Origin: Cognatundibacterium curvum
GTDB lineage: Bacteria > Pseudomonadota > Gammaproteobacteria > Burkholderiales > Burkholderiaceae_D
Length of the DNA stretch: 64,000 bases
Assembly: GCF_014284235.1 (NCBI RefSeq)
Contig: NZ_JACOGD010000001.1
Span: 186,001-250,000 of the forward strand
Direction of reading: 5' to 3'
Each line of letters opens with the position of its first letter. Positions within the stretch are counted from its first letter, which is position 1. The notes below the pieces were generated by a model. The model made no database searches and was not told where the DNA came from. It saw nothing but the letters and a program-made list of their open reading frames with translations. The position numbers and the translations under genes are program-made. Positions 35,060-44,735 of this stretch are shown piece by piece.

Positions 35060-38000
35060 CTAACAAAAATCCCGGCTGTGGGTGCTCAGGGCACCGATCA
35101 AATGACTCATGTCGACCAGGCGTTTGGCGATCAGGTGCTGTACTCCCTGTTCGTTTTGCCAGATACCATAGACGCCCAACAGCCGGGCACTCAGTATTTC
35201 ACGTCTTTGTTGTTCGACCAGAGAGGGCCAGATGATCACATTGACTGGCCCGCTTTCATCTTCCAGCGTCAGGAATAACACACCTTTGGCAGTGCCGGGC
35301 CGTTGTCTGACGGTGACCAGTCCACAGGCGCGTGCAAACTGACCGGACTGAAACGTTGCGAGCAGCCGTGCTGGCAGAAAACGCTGCTTCAGTAACTGTG
35401 CCCGTAACAGTGCGACTGGGTGTCGTCGCAATGTAAGGCCGGTACTCTGATAGTCACTCAGTATTTGTTGTCCTTCGCCGGGTGCCGTTAATTCCGGTGT
35501 GCTTTCTGCGACACGGGTTGGCTGCAGCAAATCCTTATCGGCGACTGCGGCTACCGCCTGCCACAAGGCCTGACGCCGGTGTCCGGCTAACTGGATGAGC
35601 GCATTGGCGGCTGCCAGGGTTTCCAGTTCATGCCGGTTCAGTCCGGCGCGGCGTGCCAGATCAGCCGTATCCTGAAATGGGCCAAGGGCTCTGGCTTGCA
35701 TGATGCGTTGTGCGGTCGCTTCAGACAGGCCCCTGATCAGCGACATGCCCAGTCTGACTGCGGCTTGTGGCGTGTTGGTATAGCGATTGTGAAACCAGTC
35801 ATTACTGAGCGTGCTGTCCCAGTCACTGTGGCAAACGTCGATTGCCTGTACCTGTACATCATGCCGTCTTGCATCCTGTATCAGTTGTGAGGGCGTGTAA
35901 AATCCCATAGGTTGTGAATTCAGCAGCGCGCACAGAAAGACGGCGGGTTCATGGCATTTGATCCAGCTGCTGATGTAGGCCAGTATCGCAAAGCTGGCAG
36001 AATGACTTTCGGGGAAACCGTATTCACCAAAGCCCTTTATCTGTTCCACAATTCTTTCTGCATAAGCCTGCTCGTAACCATTGGCCTGCATGCCACTGAT
36101 GATGCGCGACTGGTAAGCTTCCAGACCGCCTTTACGCTTCCAGGCCGCCATGGCGCGGCGCAGATTATCGGCTTCACCGGCGGTGAAACCCGCAGCCAGC
36201 ATAGCGATCTGCATCACTTGCTCCTGAAAAATCGGTACTCCCAGCGTGCGCCCCAGCGCTTTCTGCATGGCGGCATCATGATGCTGCTCTACCGGTTCCA
36301 GCCCCTGACGGCGGCGCAGATAGGGATGCACCATGCCACCTTGTATCGGGCCCGGCCTGACGATGGCGACCTGTACCACCAGATCGTAGAATTCGCGCGG
36401 TTGCAGTCGTGGCAGCATACTCATCTGGGCGCGCGATTCGATCTGAAAAACGCCGATGGTATCGGCCTGGCAAATCATGTCGTAAGTCAGCGGGTCTTCG
36501 CGCGGGATGTCTTGCAAGCGGGCTGGTTTGCCGGGGATGTTTGCCAGCAGATCGAGTGCGCGCCGTATCGCTGACAGCATGCCCAGTGCCAGCACATCGA
36601 CTTTTAATAAGCCCAGCGATTCCAGATCATCTTTATCCCACTGGATCACGCAGCGCTCTTTCATGGCAGCGTTTTCTATCGGTACCAGCCGCGATAGTTT
36701 TCCTTTGGCGATCACAAAGCCGCCGCTGTGCTGTGATAAGTGGCGCGGAAAGCGTAATAACTGAGTCGCCAGAGCCGCCCATTGTTGTGCGATGGCCGAG
36801 CTGGTATCGAGTCCACATTCGGCGAAGCGTGCCAGCAGATCCTGTTTGCTATCGAACCAGCGATGGGATTTGGCCACCGCATCGACGATATCCTGATCGA
36901 TGCCTAAGGCTTTTCCGGTTTCACGCAAGGCACCGCGTGGCCGGTAGGTGTGGACGGCGGCGGCCAGCGCAGCGCGTTCGCGTCCATATTTGCGGTAAAT
37001 ATACTGCATGACTTCTTCGCGCCGCTGATGTTCGAAATCGACATCGATATCAGGCGGTTCGGCACGCTCTTTGGAGATGAAACGTTCGAACAGCAGGGTG
37101 TTCACTTCCGGATTGACTTCGGTGATATGCAGGCAGTAGCACACCACAGAATTCGCGGCAGAGCCGCGCCCCTGACACAATATGCCTTGCTGACGCGCGA
37201 AGCGCACGATGTCGTGCACGGTCAGAAAATAGGGTTCATAAGCGAGATCATTAATCAGATGCAGCTCGTGTTCTATGCGCTGTATCAGGCTGTCGCTGAT
37301 ACCATTGGGATAGCGGCGCTGCGCACCCCGGTACACTTGCTGCCGCAGATAACTGGCCGGGGTATAACCAGGCGGGACGATTTCATCCGGATATTCATAG
37401 CGTAATTCATCGAGTGAAAACTGACAGGATTGCGCAATGCGTATGGTGGCAGCCAGCGTTGCAGGCGGATACAGCCTGGCCAGTCGCAGCCGCGAACGCA
37501 GATGCTGCTCGGCATTCGGAGCCAGCGCATAGCCGCATTCCGTGAGTGTTTTACCCAGTCGTATCGCTGTCAGCGTATCCTGCAAGGGCTTGCGGGAACG
37601 TACATGCATGGTCACCTGACCCAGCGCCACCACCGGCAAGCCATAGCTGGCGGCGCTGTGCAGCACGTGTTGCTGTTGATAGTCGTCGGCAGCCTGCAGT
37701 AATAAAGTCAGTCCCAGCCAGCCGCTATGCTGACCTGAACGGTGAAAATACTGAGCAAACCACTGCAATTGCTGATCCAGTATCGCCGGCCGCAGCGGAT
37801 ATTCCGGCAGCAGTATTACGCAACAACCGGGCAGACCGGCGAGGTGGGCGTAAGCGCTGTCGTTGGGCTGCAGATCTTCGGGTTTGAGCAGGTAATTGCC
37901 TTTACTACAGCGGCTGCGTGCCAGCGTAATCAGCTCCGACAAATTGCCATAGCCCTCGCGGTTTTGTGCAATCACCAGCAGTCGCAGGCAGGATAGCGCA

Positions 38001-38296
38001 TCGCTGTCATGGCTGAGTGCGAACCAGCTACCAATCAGCAGTGGCAATTGCTGTGCCTTGGCTTCGTCATGCGCACGTACCACACCGGCCAGCGAGCATT
38101 CGTCAGTGATCGCCAAGGCCTGATAGCCTAGCCTGGCGGCACGTTTGACCAGTTCTTCGGCATGGGAGGCACCATGTAAAAAACTGAAATTGGACATGCA
38201 GAGCAGCTCTGCATAATCGGGCAAATTGTGCCCGTAAGCCGCATCTGCATTGGGTGTTCCATTTTTGGATATTCCATTTTCGCCCGGCTTACTCAT
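35060..38296 (-). CDS. dnaE2: Error-prone DNA polymerase III alpha subunit
   Basis: A 1078-residue C-family polymerase, the catalytic member of the ImuA-ImuB-DnaE2 mutasome for translesion synthesis. It has an N-terminal PHP domain (NFSFLHGASHAEELV), the GRGSAANSVVCYCL segment and the catalytic acids in PDIDVDFEHQRREEV, and an OB-fold near the C-terminus (ARACGLVTVRQRPGTAKGV). Like DnaE2 generally it is shorter than DnaE1. ATG 38296 overlaps the imuB stop as ATGA; an in-frame TTG at 38320 is the alternative. Expression should follow the SOS box at 40656-40671. Confidence 0.95.
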   Translation of the reverse strand: MSKPGENGISKNGTPNADAAYGHNLPDYAELLCMSNFSFLHGASHAEELVKRAARLGYQALAITDECSLAGVVRAHDEAKAQQLPLLIGSWFALSHDSDALSCLRLLVIAQNREGYGNLSELITLARSRCSKGNYLLKPEDLQPNDSAYAHLAGLPGCCVILLPEYPLRPAILDQQLQWFAQYFHRSGQHSGWLGLTLLLQAADDYQQQHVLHSAASYGLPVVALGQVTMHVRSRKPLQDTLTAIRLGKTLTECGYALAPNAEQHLRSRLRLARLYPPATLAATIRIAQSCQFSLDELRYEYPDEIVPPGYTPASYLRQQVYRGAQRRYPNGISDSLIQRIEHELHLINDLAYEPYFLTVHDIVRFARQQGILCQGRGSAANSVVCYCLHITEVNPEVNTLLFERFISKERAEPPDIDVDFEHQRREEVMQYIYRKYGRERAALAAAVHTYRPRGALRETGKALGIDQDIVDAVAKSHRWFDSKQDLLARFAECGLDTSSAIAQQWAALATQLLRFPRHLSQHSGGFVIAKGKLSRLVPIENAAMKERCVIQWDKDDLESLGLLKVDVLALGMLSAIRRALDLLANIPGKPARLQDIPREDPLTYDMICQADTIGVFQIESRAQMSMLPRLQPREFYDLVVQVAIVRPGPIQGGMVHPYLRRRQGLEPVEQHHDAAMQKALGRTLGVPIFQEQVMQIAMLAAGFTAGEADNLRRAMAAWKRKGGLEAYQSRIISGMQANGYEQAYAERIVEQIKGFGEYGFPESHSASFAILAYISSWIKCHEPAVFLCALLNSQPMGFYTPSQLIQDARRHDVQVQAIDVCHSDWDSTLSNDWFHNRYTNTPQAAVRLGMSLIRGLSEATAQRIMQARALGPFQDTADLARRAGLNRHELETLAAANALIQLAGHRRQALWQAVAAVADKDLLQPTRVAESTPELTAPGEGQQILSDYQSTGLTLRRHPVALLRAQLLKQRFLPARLLATFQSGQFARACGLVTVRQRPGTAKGVLFLTLEDESGPVNVIIWPSLVEQQRREILSARLLGVYGIWQNEQGVQHLIAKRLVDMSHLIGALSTHSRDFC

Positions 38297-39858
38297 CCGA
38301 AAATCCCGTGTAAAAACCAACTGAGCGCTATCGCATCGCCGTCGGTTTGCGTCACGTTGCGCTCACGGTAGATCCAGTACAGCTGATGCCTGGCATGACT
38401 GGCAATGAAGTAATCCCTGACCTGTGTGCTGTCGCTCCACCAGCCTGCCTCTATGCGTTCGGCCGGTGAAATGATGGTCAGCACCGATCCGGCATACCAG
38501 GGTTGATGCTGACGCAGTGTCAGCGCCAGCGGCTGGGCCAGCAGCCAGACCGGGCGCAGCAAGGCATGGGCTGCGCTGGTGGCAACATGGGCTTGCGCTG
38601 ATTTTTTATGCAGTACGGAGACCCATTGATTCGCAATGTCCGGCCGGAAATCCGCCTGCGGTGCGGCCTGCAATACCTGATGTTCGCCCAGCCTGGCCAC
38701 CAGCAGTGAGAGCAGACGCTGATGATCCTCTGGTTTGCCGCCCGGTTCGGGAAATAAATCCTCGCTGTGTAACTGGCGGCTTGCGGTTTCGGTGGCTTCC
38801 AGCTCCAGCGCAATCACAGGACCGCTCAGACCCAGTTGCTGCAGACGTTCACGCAGCAGCAGTTGTAAGTGTGCTTCTTGCCAGCCGGGCTCGGCCAGCA
38901 TGATGTTGAGCTGGCTGGGGGCGATCGCGCTACGGCCGCGCTCATGGTGTAAGCACAGGCGTAACTGACTCAGGGCCAGCTGTTGCAGCCGCAGCCAGCT
39001 GCACAGCTGGGTCAGCAAGGCCTGCACATACGGCAGTAACTGATCGCTGCGTTCCAGGCGGCCAGCCAGCTCGCGTTTAATATGGAAGGTTTCACTGGCG
39101 ACGACCCAGAGATGCAGCGCAGTTTCTTTGCCATAGGCCTGATCCAGTTCCTGTAACAAGGCGGCACCACAGCGTCGTTGTAAACCGGCGCGCGGCAGCT
39201 TTTGCAAATCTTTGAGCTGATGGCAGGCCAGTCCTTCAAGCAGATCGAGATAGGCTTGCGCCTGACTCAGGGTATGCACCGGTAGCTGATCCATGACAGT
39301 AGCCAGCTTGCGCGGTGACAGACAATAGCAGGCGGCTTTGGCGCGCTCTGCAGCATACAGCGCGAGCAAGGCTGCTGCTTTAGAAAACGGCGCACAGGCC
39401 AGGCTGACGCTGAGCCCCAGCGCCTGCACAGTCAGGCGTATGCGCTGACGCAGACGGCGTATGCCACCGAACAGACGCAGGCTGCTGCTGACTTCAAGCA
39501 CAATGCCAGCTGCGCCATGCAGCGCGACCGATGGGGTGTACTGCAACAATGCCAGCGCGGCGGCTTGTAATAAGTCTTGTTGTTTGCGGCTGTCACAGGG
39601 GAAAAAACTGGCGTCGGGCAGCAGCATTTGCACCCCGCCACGACGCATGCCTGTGCGTACCCCAGCCGTGCGCGCCGCCGGGCTCATCGCCAGCACACGT
39701 TGCTGCTGCAGGATGACACTGCCCTGATCATGCTGCTGCCATTCCCAGCGTGGAATAAAGGCTTCCAGCGCCAGATGCGGAAAGTGCAGCGCCACCCATA
39801 GTGCGGGTTTGCGTTCTGCTACAGCCTGTGCCGGATTTGGGTTGGAACTGGGGGACAT
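38293..39858 (-). CDS. imuB: ImuB, inactive Y-family polymerase-like protein
   Basis: A 521-residue Y-family homologue that links DnaE2 to the sliding clamp and ImuA. The first block reads VALHFPHLALEAFIP where active Y polymerases have acidic DxDCFxASVE residues, so catalysis is not expected; this loss is typical of ImuB. The middle keeps the Y-family palm and helix-hairpin-helix (LPVHTLSQAQAYLDLLEG). It lies between imuA and dnaE2 and overlaps dnaE2 by four bases. Confidence 0.93.
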   Translation of the reverse strand: MSPSSNPNPAQAVAERKPALWVALHFPHLALEAFIPRWEWQQHDQGSVILQQQRVLAMSPAARTAGVRTGMRRGGVQMLLPDASFFPCDSRKQQDLLQAAALALLQYTPSVALHGAAGIVLEVSSSLRLFGGIRRLRQRIRLTVQALGLSVSLACAPFSKAAALLALYAAERAKAACYCLSPRKLATVMDQLPVHTLSQAQAYLDLLEGLACHQLKDLQKLPRAGLQRRCGAALLQELDQAYGKETALHLWVVASETFHIKRELAGRLERSDQLLPYVQALLTQLCSWLRLQQLALSQLRLCLHHERGRSAIAPSQLNIMLAEPGWQEAHLQLLLRERLQQLGLSGPVIALELEATETASRQLHSEDLFPEPGGKPEDHQRLLSLLVARLGEHQVLQAAPQADFRPDIANQWVSVLHKKSAQAHVATSAAHALLRPVWLLAQPLALTLRQHQPWYAGSVLTIISPAERIEAGWWSDSTQVRDYFIASHARHQLYWIYRERNVTQTDGDAIALSWFLHGIFG

Positions 39859-39905
39859 GAGTGCTGCCTGTGGTGTCGGGGGCTGGTATCGCCGTTGTCA
39901 TGCAA

Positions 39906-40607
39906 TCAGGACTGCAGGATGTCGCGCGCCACCTGGCTGCTGCGTGCCACATCCTGCGGCAAACCTTGCGCACGATCATGACTTAAGCCAGCCAGATAAG
40001 GATGTTGCGGCAGGTACAGCGGCAAGGAAGCGACAGACTGTGCGCCGCGCCGTTTCAGTATCTGCACTTGTAAGCCATAGGACACGCTGTGTACCTGTAC
40101 CCGCAGCAAGGCGGGGGAGGGATTGCTGGCGACGTTTGCCGGCCGCAGCATAAAAAATGCCATTTGCGTCTGCTGTGCCAGCAAATGCAGGCGGCGTAAG
40201 GCTTCCGGGCGTATCGCTGTCTGCCAGAATAAGAGCGCGGCACAACTGCCATGGCGGATGATTTGCTCTGCCGCCCACAAGCTGTCCTGATGTTTTTGCG
40301 TCGGCAGCCAGAGCAAGCGCTGAGCCGGGATCTGTTGCGCAGTAAAGGCTGCTATCTGCGGTATATGCGGTGGATTCAGTAAGGCAATCGGGCCGGAGCG
40401 TATCTGACTTAAGGCGGGCAGTAAGAGCCGCATTTCTGCAGCGCTCCCCGGTTCGCTCAGGATTTCCGTCATGCGCCCTAATGGCCAGCCGCCGCCCGGC
40501 AATTCTGTGCGCAGCACGGCATAACCGGTGTCGGTAGTCGCCAGATCGCTATGCGCCAGCTGATTGGCGCGCCAGAGCGCAGGATGAAGGTGTTCAAGAG
40601 TAGACAT
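39906..40607 (-). CDS. imuA: ImuA, translesion synthesis-associated protein
   Basis: A 233-residue RecA/SulA-like protein that joins ImuB and DnaE2 in damage-induced mutagenesis. PGGGWPLGRMTEIL near residue 38 is the conserved family start, followed by LLLPALSQIR and LLNPPHIPQ. A Walker A motif is not complete, as in other ImuA proteins. It is first in the operon; a LexA-type box lies 49 bp upstream of its start codon. LexA itself is not in the window. Confidence 0.9.
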   Translation of the reverse strand: MSTLEHLHPALWRANQLAHSDLATTDTGYAVLRTELPGGGWPLGRMTEILSEPGSAAEMRLLLPALSQIRSGPIALLNPPHIPQIAAFTAQQIPAQRLLWLPTQKHQDSLWAAEQIIRHGSCAALLFWQTAIRPEALRRLHLLAQQTQMAFFMLRPANVASNPSPALLRVQVHSVSYGLQVQILKRRGAQSVASLPLYLPQHPYLAGLSHDRAQGLPQDVARSSQVARDILQS

Positions 40608-40638
40608 GATAGCGGCTGAAAAGCAGGGCGCTTTTCAG

Positions 40639-40688
40639 CGCTCCGGGATAATATACTGATTAAATATACAGTATATTATCCCGGAGCG
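40639..40688. promoter_or_regulatory. LexA/SOS box inside a 50-bp perfect palindrome
   Basis: Arms 40639-40658 and 40669-40688 are exact 20-bp reverse complements around a 10-bp spacer. The centre, 40656-40671, is CTG-N10-CAG with an AT spacer, matching the E. coli-type LexA box (TACTG...CAGTA). It is 32-81 bp upstream of imuA on the - strand. LexA control of imuA-imuB-dnaE2 is well known in many bacteria. The outer arms extend well beyond a normal box. Confidence 0.88.
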
Positions 40689-40773
40689 GACTTTTCAAAC
40701 TTTTCTGGCTTTTTATCTGACTGTGGCCAGCGCTATGCGTCGCTGTGAATAGTGACTTCAGGCAGGTTCAGGC

Positions 40774-42381
40774 TCAGGAGGGCGAGAAATGATGGCTATT
40801 CCTGCCGCTCTTTTTCACGGTGTACAAGGCTTCATCTGCTCTTTCTATCAGGCTGGCAGGCGCGAATTCCTGGTTACGGGTGAAGCTGATACCGATGCTG
40901 GCACCGATGATGACTTGTTCATTGTCGGAAATAGAAATCGGTTGCTGAGTCAGCTGGATGATTTTGTCGGCAATTCTTTGTGCTGTCTCTAATTCACTCA
41001 CACCTCTGAGCAAAACCACAAACTCATCGCCACCCAGGCGCGCGATAAAGTCAGTTTTTCGTAAGGTAGCGCTCAAAATGGCGGAAAAATGCATGAGTAC
41101 CTTGTCACCGGCGGCATGTCCATAGCTGTCATTCACTTCTTTGAACTTATCCAGGTCGATCAGCAGCAGGAAAAAATCACAGCCTGCATGACGTGCATTT
41201 TCTTTCGCCAGGCGGCTCATTTCCCGCTCAAAACCCAGCCGGTTATGGATATTGGTTAAATGGTCGGTGACCGCCAGACGATTCGCCTGTTCTTCACTGA
41301 GTTTGCGCTCGGTGATGTCATTCATCAGGCCTTGCAGCACACCGTTTTCAGCCGAATGTATCACCAGATGTATCCATTTCTTTTGACGTAAGCCCTGACC
41401 GGTTTCTATCAGGAAGTCTTCGGACGCGGGCTGCGCGGTTTGTGTCGTCTGATCTATCATCAGGTGTAATCTCAACTCTTGCCCCTCCAGCGCTTGTAAC
41501 AGCATGGCGTCATTTTCTGCGATGCTGCTGATACCGAGCATGCGCAACAAGGCCTGATTACAGGACAGCAGCAGTCCTTCCGGATTGATCTGAAAAATGC
41601 CAGTTTCTGCATTATCAAACAGTGTCTGGTATTTCCTCTCTCCTAAGGCATGCTGAATGCGCAGCCGACGTTCTTCATCCAGCGTATTGACCAGATTGCC
41701 TATCAGCTGATTCACATCGCTGACCAGCGTGCCCAGCTCGTCCGATCCATGATAGGACAGTGATTGCAACAGCTCACCTTTTTCCGGCCTTAAACGGTGC
41801 AGGCGGGAGGAAATACTCATAATCGGACGGGTGATCAGCACCAGTATCAACGCGGCTACGATGAGCGCGATCGCAATCGCTTGCAGCAGCAACAGGTAAG
41901 CAATGAAGCTGGCTTTTTCCGAACTTTGTGCGCGTATCGCAAGCTGATCAGTTTCCATCGCTACGGTACAGACTTGTTCGGTGGCGTTGAACGGAGAATG
42001 AATATTTCTTTGTATGCCGTTGGTGTTTGCGGTGGCTGACAGGATTTTATCGATGGGGCTGGGGTTTCCATCCGGGTCGCGCCGGAAGCTGGCCAGTACG
42101 TGTTCTTTTTGATAAATCACAATCTGACGGATGTCGTGATTTTTACTTAATCCCTGCACTAATTCTTTGGCCAGATTGGCATCGGATAAATAACAGGCTA
42201 TCTGTGCGGTATTTTCAACAGAATTCAGCAAGTCATGCATAATTTGCACCGCCTGCTTCTGTTCCGCACGCAGAAAATACAGGTAACTGACGGTAGAAAA
42301 TAATCCACCGATCAATAGCGTAATGCCCAGCACGATGCTGGTACTCCGGAACACGATACTGGTTCTGAATAGTTCTCGCAT
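40774..42381 (-). CDS. Membrane-bound diguanylate cyclase with PAS and GGDEF domains
   Basis: A 535-residue sensor that should make c-di-GMP. A membrane helix (about 14-38), a periplasmic sensory region, a second helix (about 165-190) and a HAMP-like segment lead to a PAS domain (YQTLFDNAETGIFQINPEG) and a C-terminal GGDEF domain. The active-site motif RLGGDEFVVLL is intact. ATG 42381 starts directly before the first helix; an upstream ATG at 42435 adds 18 residues. It follows a phosphate-binding-like gene and a barrel gene, suggesting one unit. Confidence 0.88.
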   Translation of the reverse strand: MRELFRTSIVFRSTSIVLGITLLIGGLFSTVSYLYFLRAEQKQAVQIMHDLLNSVENTAQIACYLSDANLAKELVQGLSKNHDIRQIVIYQKEHVLASFRRDPDGNPSPIDKILSATANTNGIQRNIHSPFNATEQVCTVAMETDQLAIRAQSSEKASFIAYLLLLQAIAIALIVAALILVLITRPIMSISSRLHRLRPEKGELLQSLSYHGSDELGTLVSDVNQLIGNLVNTLDEERRLRIQHALGERKYQTLFDNAETGIFQINPEGLLLSCNQALLRMLGISSIAENDAMLLQALEGQELRLHLMIDQTTQTAQPASEDFLIETGQGLRQKKWIHLVIHSAENGVLQGLMNDITERKLSEEQANRLAVTDHLTNIHNRLGFEREMSRLAKENARHAGCDFFLLLIDLDKFKEVNDSYGHAAGDKVLMHFSAILSATLRKTDFIARLGGDEFVVLLRGVSELETAQRIADKIIQLTQQPISISDNEQVIIGASIGISFTRNQEFAPASLIERADEALYTVKKSGRNSHHFSPS

Positions 42382-42543
42382 AATCGCCGATAGAAGCAGG
42401 GTGCACTGCATTGTTCGCACAGAGTCTGCTGACATAGGGTCAGCAAGCCGGCTCTCCGATGTACCGCATACAGAGATGAATGACTCATGTTCAGACGCAT
42501 CTAACTGTCCGGATCCGTCGCTTTACCATTTTAAAACAGAGCT

Positions 42544-42969
42544 CTATTCGAAAACATAAATCAGCCTGACCCGTTTATCCAGCTTTTTTTTATCGACATA
42601 GCCGATGGCGGCTTTGTTTTCAGCAACAATGCGTACTACTTCTTCCATCGATTCTGCCTGCAAAGGTGGTGAACCCTGGCCAGAAAAACGTAATCTTGCC
42701 CAATAAGAGTTAATTTCCGCGACTTCTTTTCCGACTAACAGCGCATAAAACTGGGCTTTTTCATGCTCAGCATTTTTTAAGTCTATAGGCAAGGCACTCA
42801 GACCATTTGCAAATTTACGGGTTCTGCCCATATACAAATTAATGACCTCGTCTTTGCTCAGTTTGTCGATGCCGCTATATGGATTAGCGATGACGACTAA
42901 TTCTGCATGCGCTCTTCCACAGAGTAGCAACAGGCTGAACAGAATAAGAAACAGGCGCGCTTTAAACAT
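42544..42969 (-). CDS. Small periplasmic phosphate-binding-like (PstS-like) protein
   Basis: A 141-residue exported protein with signal peptide (LFLILFSLLLLCGRAHA). The mature part resembles one lobe of PstS-type substrate-binding proteins: ELVVIANPYSG, KLSKDEVINLYMGRTRKF and ENKAAIGYVDKKKLD. This short form occurs next to diguanylate cyclases and porins rather than with ABC transporter genes; here no Pst permease is nearby. It may pass a ligand signal to the membrane cyclase. Two bases separate it from the barrel gene upstream. Confidence 0.8.
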   Translation of the reverse strand: MFKARLFLILFSLLLLCGRAHAELVVIANPYSGIDKLSKDEVINLYMGRTRKFANGLSALPIDLKNAEHEKAQFYALLVGKEVAEINSYWARLRFSGQGSPPLQAESMEEVVRIVAENKAAIGYVDKKKLDKRVRLIYVFE

Positions 42970-42971
42970 GA

Positions 42972-44240
42972 CTAAAACACAAAGTTATAGCTTGCACTCA
43001 GCAGCATCGTCTGCCCATTCCAGTCTGGTGCCTCCTTACGCACCAGAAATTTCTCCCTGCTGTGGATACGGTCAATTTGCAATTTCAAATTCGATGCATC
43101 ACTGAGGTCATAGCGCAGTCCCAGGCTTAGCGTAGACTGCCGGTTACGCTGGCTATGTATGCCATCGTTGAGATCCTTGTATAACTGAACGAGTTCGGCA
43201 GGTGCGTTGGCCGGAGGCTGTAGTGGTATCTGTGCTGAAACCGGGCGTGAAGCGGACAGCGTGGCATATGGGGTCCATTTCCCCATTCTGTAGCTGGCCG
43301 ACAGGAAGGCAGCATAACTGTCGGGAAAATTCAGGCTATTTGTACTGGTCTGGCTAAACATCGCTTGAACCTGCAGCGGCCCTGCATCATAGACAAGGCC
43401 CGCTGACAGGTAACGGATACGCTTGTTTTGCATGCCGAGCTCAGCACTGAGTTGTGCTGCATCCGGGATCAGTGTAGCCAAAGGCGCGGTATGAAAGGCG
43501 TCGAGCACAGGAACTAAAGATGAATACTCATTCTTGACCAGCAACTGGCTATAGCCCAGCCTGGCGCTCCAGGCACCGCGCTGATAAGCCAGGTGACCAC
43601 CAAGTATTCTTGAACCATCCAATGAAAAATCATAGTCTGCATGGCCGGTATAGCTTTTCCCGCGCGCAAAACCGGCATATAACTTCACCTGATAATTTCC
43701 CTGCTGCGCATCCTGAAAAGACAGGACTGCATCTGCCCCATCAAAATAAGAAACGATCAGACTGCCAAAAAAATCGACGGGTGGCCGCACCCAGGTATAG
43801 GAGTAAGCGACCTGACGCGAGTCAGCCAGCATATAGGCGTCGAAGCCTACCCGGCCCAGCCTTAGCTTGAGTCTGTCATTCGGGGTATAGGCGGCGTACA
43901 GCCAGGTCAGTTCTGGGACAAAGTCTTTATCTGCTTTTCTGGCTAAGAGTTGAATTGCCGCGTCGGTATTTTCATTAATACGCTGATCCAGCTGCAGACC
44001 GAAATTACTGTCCAGCGCCAGGCTGGTACGGCCACTGGCGCCAACACCACTGCGTTGGGACAGGTCGCGGACGATATCTGCCTGGCTGGTGGTACTGTGC
44101 GCAATGCCCAATGTACCGAAACCGGTCACTTGGGTTGTAGCGGAATGCAGCTCATCCGTATGATCCTCTGCATAAGCACAGGTACTGATGAGTAAGATCA
44201 GTGTAGAAATAAAGGAGAGGGGAAAATACGTACGCAACAT
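42972..44240 (-). CDS. Outer membrane beta-barrel (porin-like) protein
   Basis: A 422-residue protein with signal peptide ending ISTCAYAED. The mature chain is rich in alternating aromatic strands (WLYAAYTPNDRLKLRLGRVG, SARLGYSQLLVKNEY) and ends MLLSASYNFVF with a C-terminal phenylalanine, the sign of a BamA-inserted barrel. It resembles the putative porins adjacent to PstS-like/GGDEF genes. It is first in a three-gene - strand cluster. The ligand is unknown. Confidence 0.8.
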   Translation of the reverse strand: MLRTYFPLSFISTLILLISTCAYAEDHTDELHSATTQVTGFGTLGIAHSTTSQADIVRDLSQRSGVGASGRTSLALDSNFGLQLDQRINENTDAAIQLLARKADKDFVPELTWLYAAYTPNDRLKLRLGRVGFDAYMLADSRQVAYSYTWVRPPVDFFGSLIVSYFDGADAVLSFQDAQQGNYQVKLYAGFARGKSYTGHADYDFSLDGSRILGGHLAYQRGAWSARLGYSQLLVKNEYSSLVPVLDAFHTAPLATLIPDAAQLSAELGMQNKRIRYLSAGLVYDAGPLQVQAMFSQTSTNSLNFPDSYAAFLSASYRMGKWTPYATLSASRPVSAQIPLQPPANAPAELVQLYKDLNDGIHSQRNRQSTLSLGLRYDLSDASNLKLQIDRIHSREKFLVRKEAPDWNGQTMLLSASYNFVF

Positions 44241-44341
44241 AGTTCACACTAGTGGGAAGTACGCCCTGGAAGAGTAACCTGAGAATAGAGTTATCTGGCG
44301 GCAATATCAGTATAAACGCCATTGCCAGGTTACAAATCAAA

Positions 44342-44674
44342 TTATTTCTTTTCAGTTGTTTTTTGTTTGGCGATGATCAGATCTTTAATGCCGTTATACA
44401 CATCTTCAGGAATAATTTTTTTGCTGAGCAGCTCGTCTTTGCCACGATAAGGGCGGCCTTTGATGATTGCATCAGAGCGTACATCGCCGATTTTAGGCAA
44501 ACCGGATAAGTCTTTTTTGCTGGCGCTGTTGATGTCCAGTAACTCAGTTTTAGCACTGGCTGCCGACGCTGAAGCGGCAGCTGCGCTCTTAGGTGTGTCC
44601 TTCGCCTGTACCGCTGAGGCCATGAGCAAGACAGCACACAGACCGGATAACAACTTTGCATACTTTGTTTTCAC
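44342..44674 (-). CDS. Exported helix-hairpin-helix protein, ComEA-like
   Basis: A 110-residue protein with signal peptide (LCAVLLMASAVQA), an Ala/Ser-rich linker and a helix-hairpin-helix unit (LLDINSASKKDLSGLPKIG). The hairpin PKIGDVRSDAIIKGRPYRG resembles the ComEA DNA-binding domain. ComEA binds incoming DNA in the periplasm; small exported HhH proteins of this kind are common in Burkholderiales and not always linked to competence. It is followed on the - strand by the porin cluster. Confidence 0.82.
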   Translation of the reverse strand: MKTKYAKLLSGLCAVLLMASAVQAKDTPKSAAAASASAASAKTELLDINSASKKDLSGLPKIGDVRSDAIIKGRPYRGKDELLSKKIIPEDVYNGIKDLIIAKQKTTEKK

Positions 44675-44735
44675 TGCGATTCTCCTTGGATGACAGCCCG
44701 GTATGGGCCAATACTAAAACTGAATTAAGCACGCA

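Noticed and set aside
36409-37011. Open frames on + opposite dnaE2
   Set aside because: They are shadows of the large - strand polymerase gene; Arg/Pro/Ser-rich composition and no motifs.
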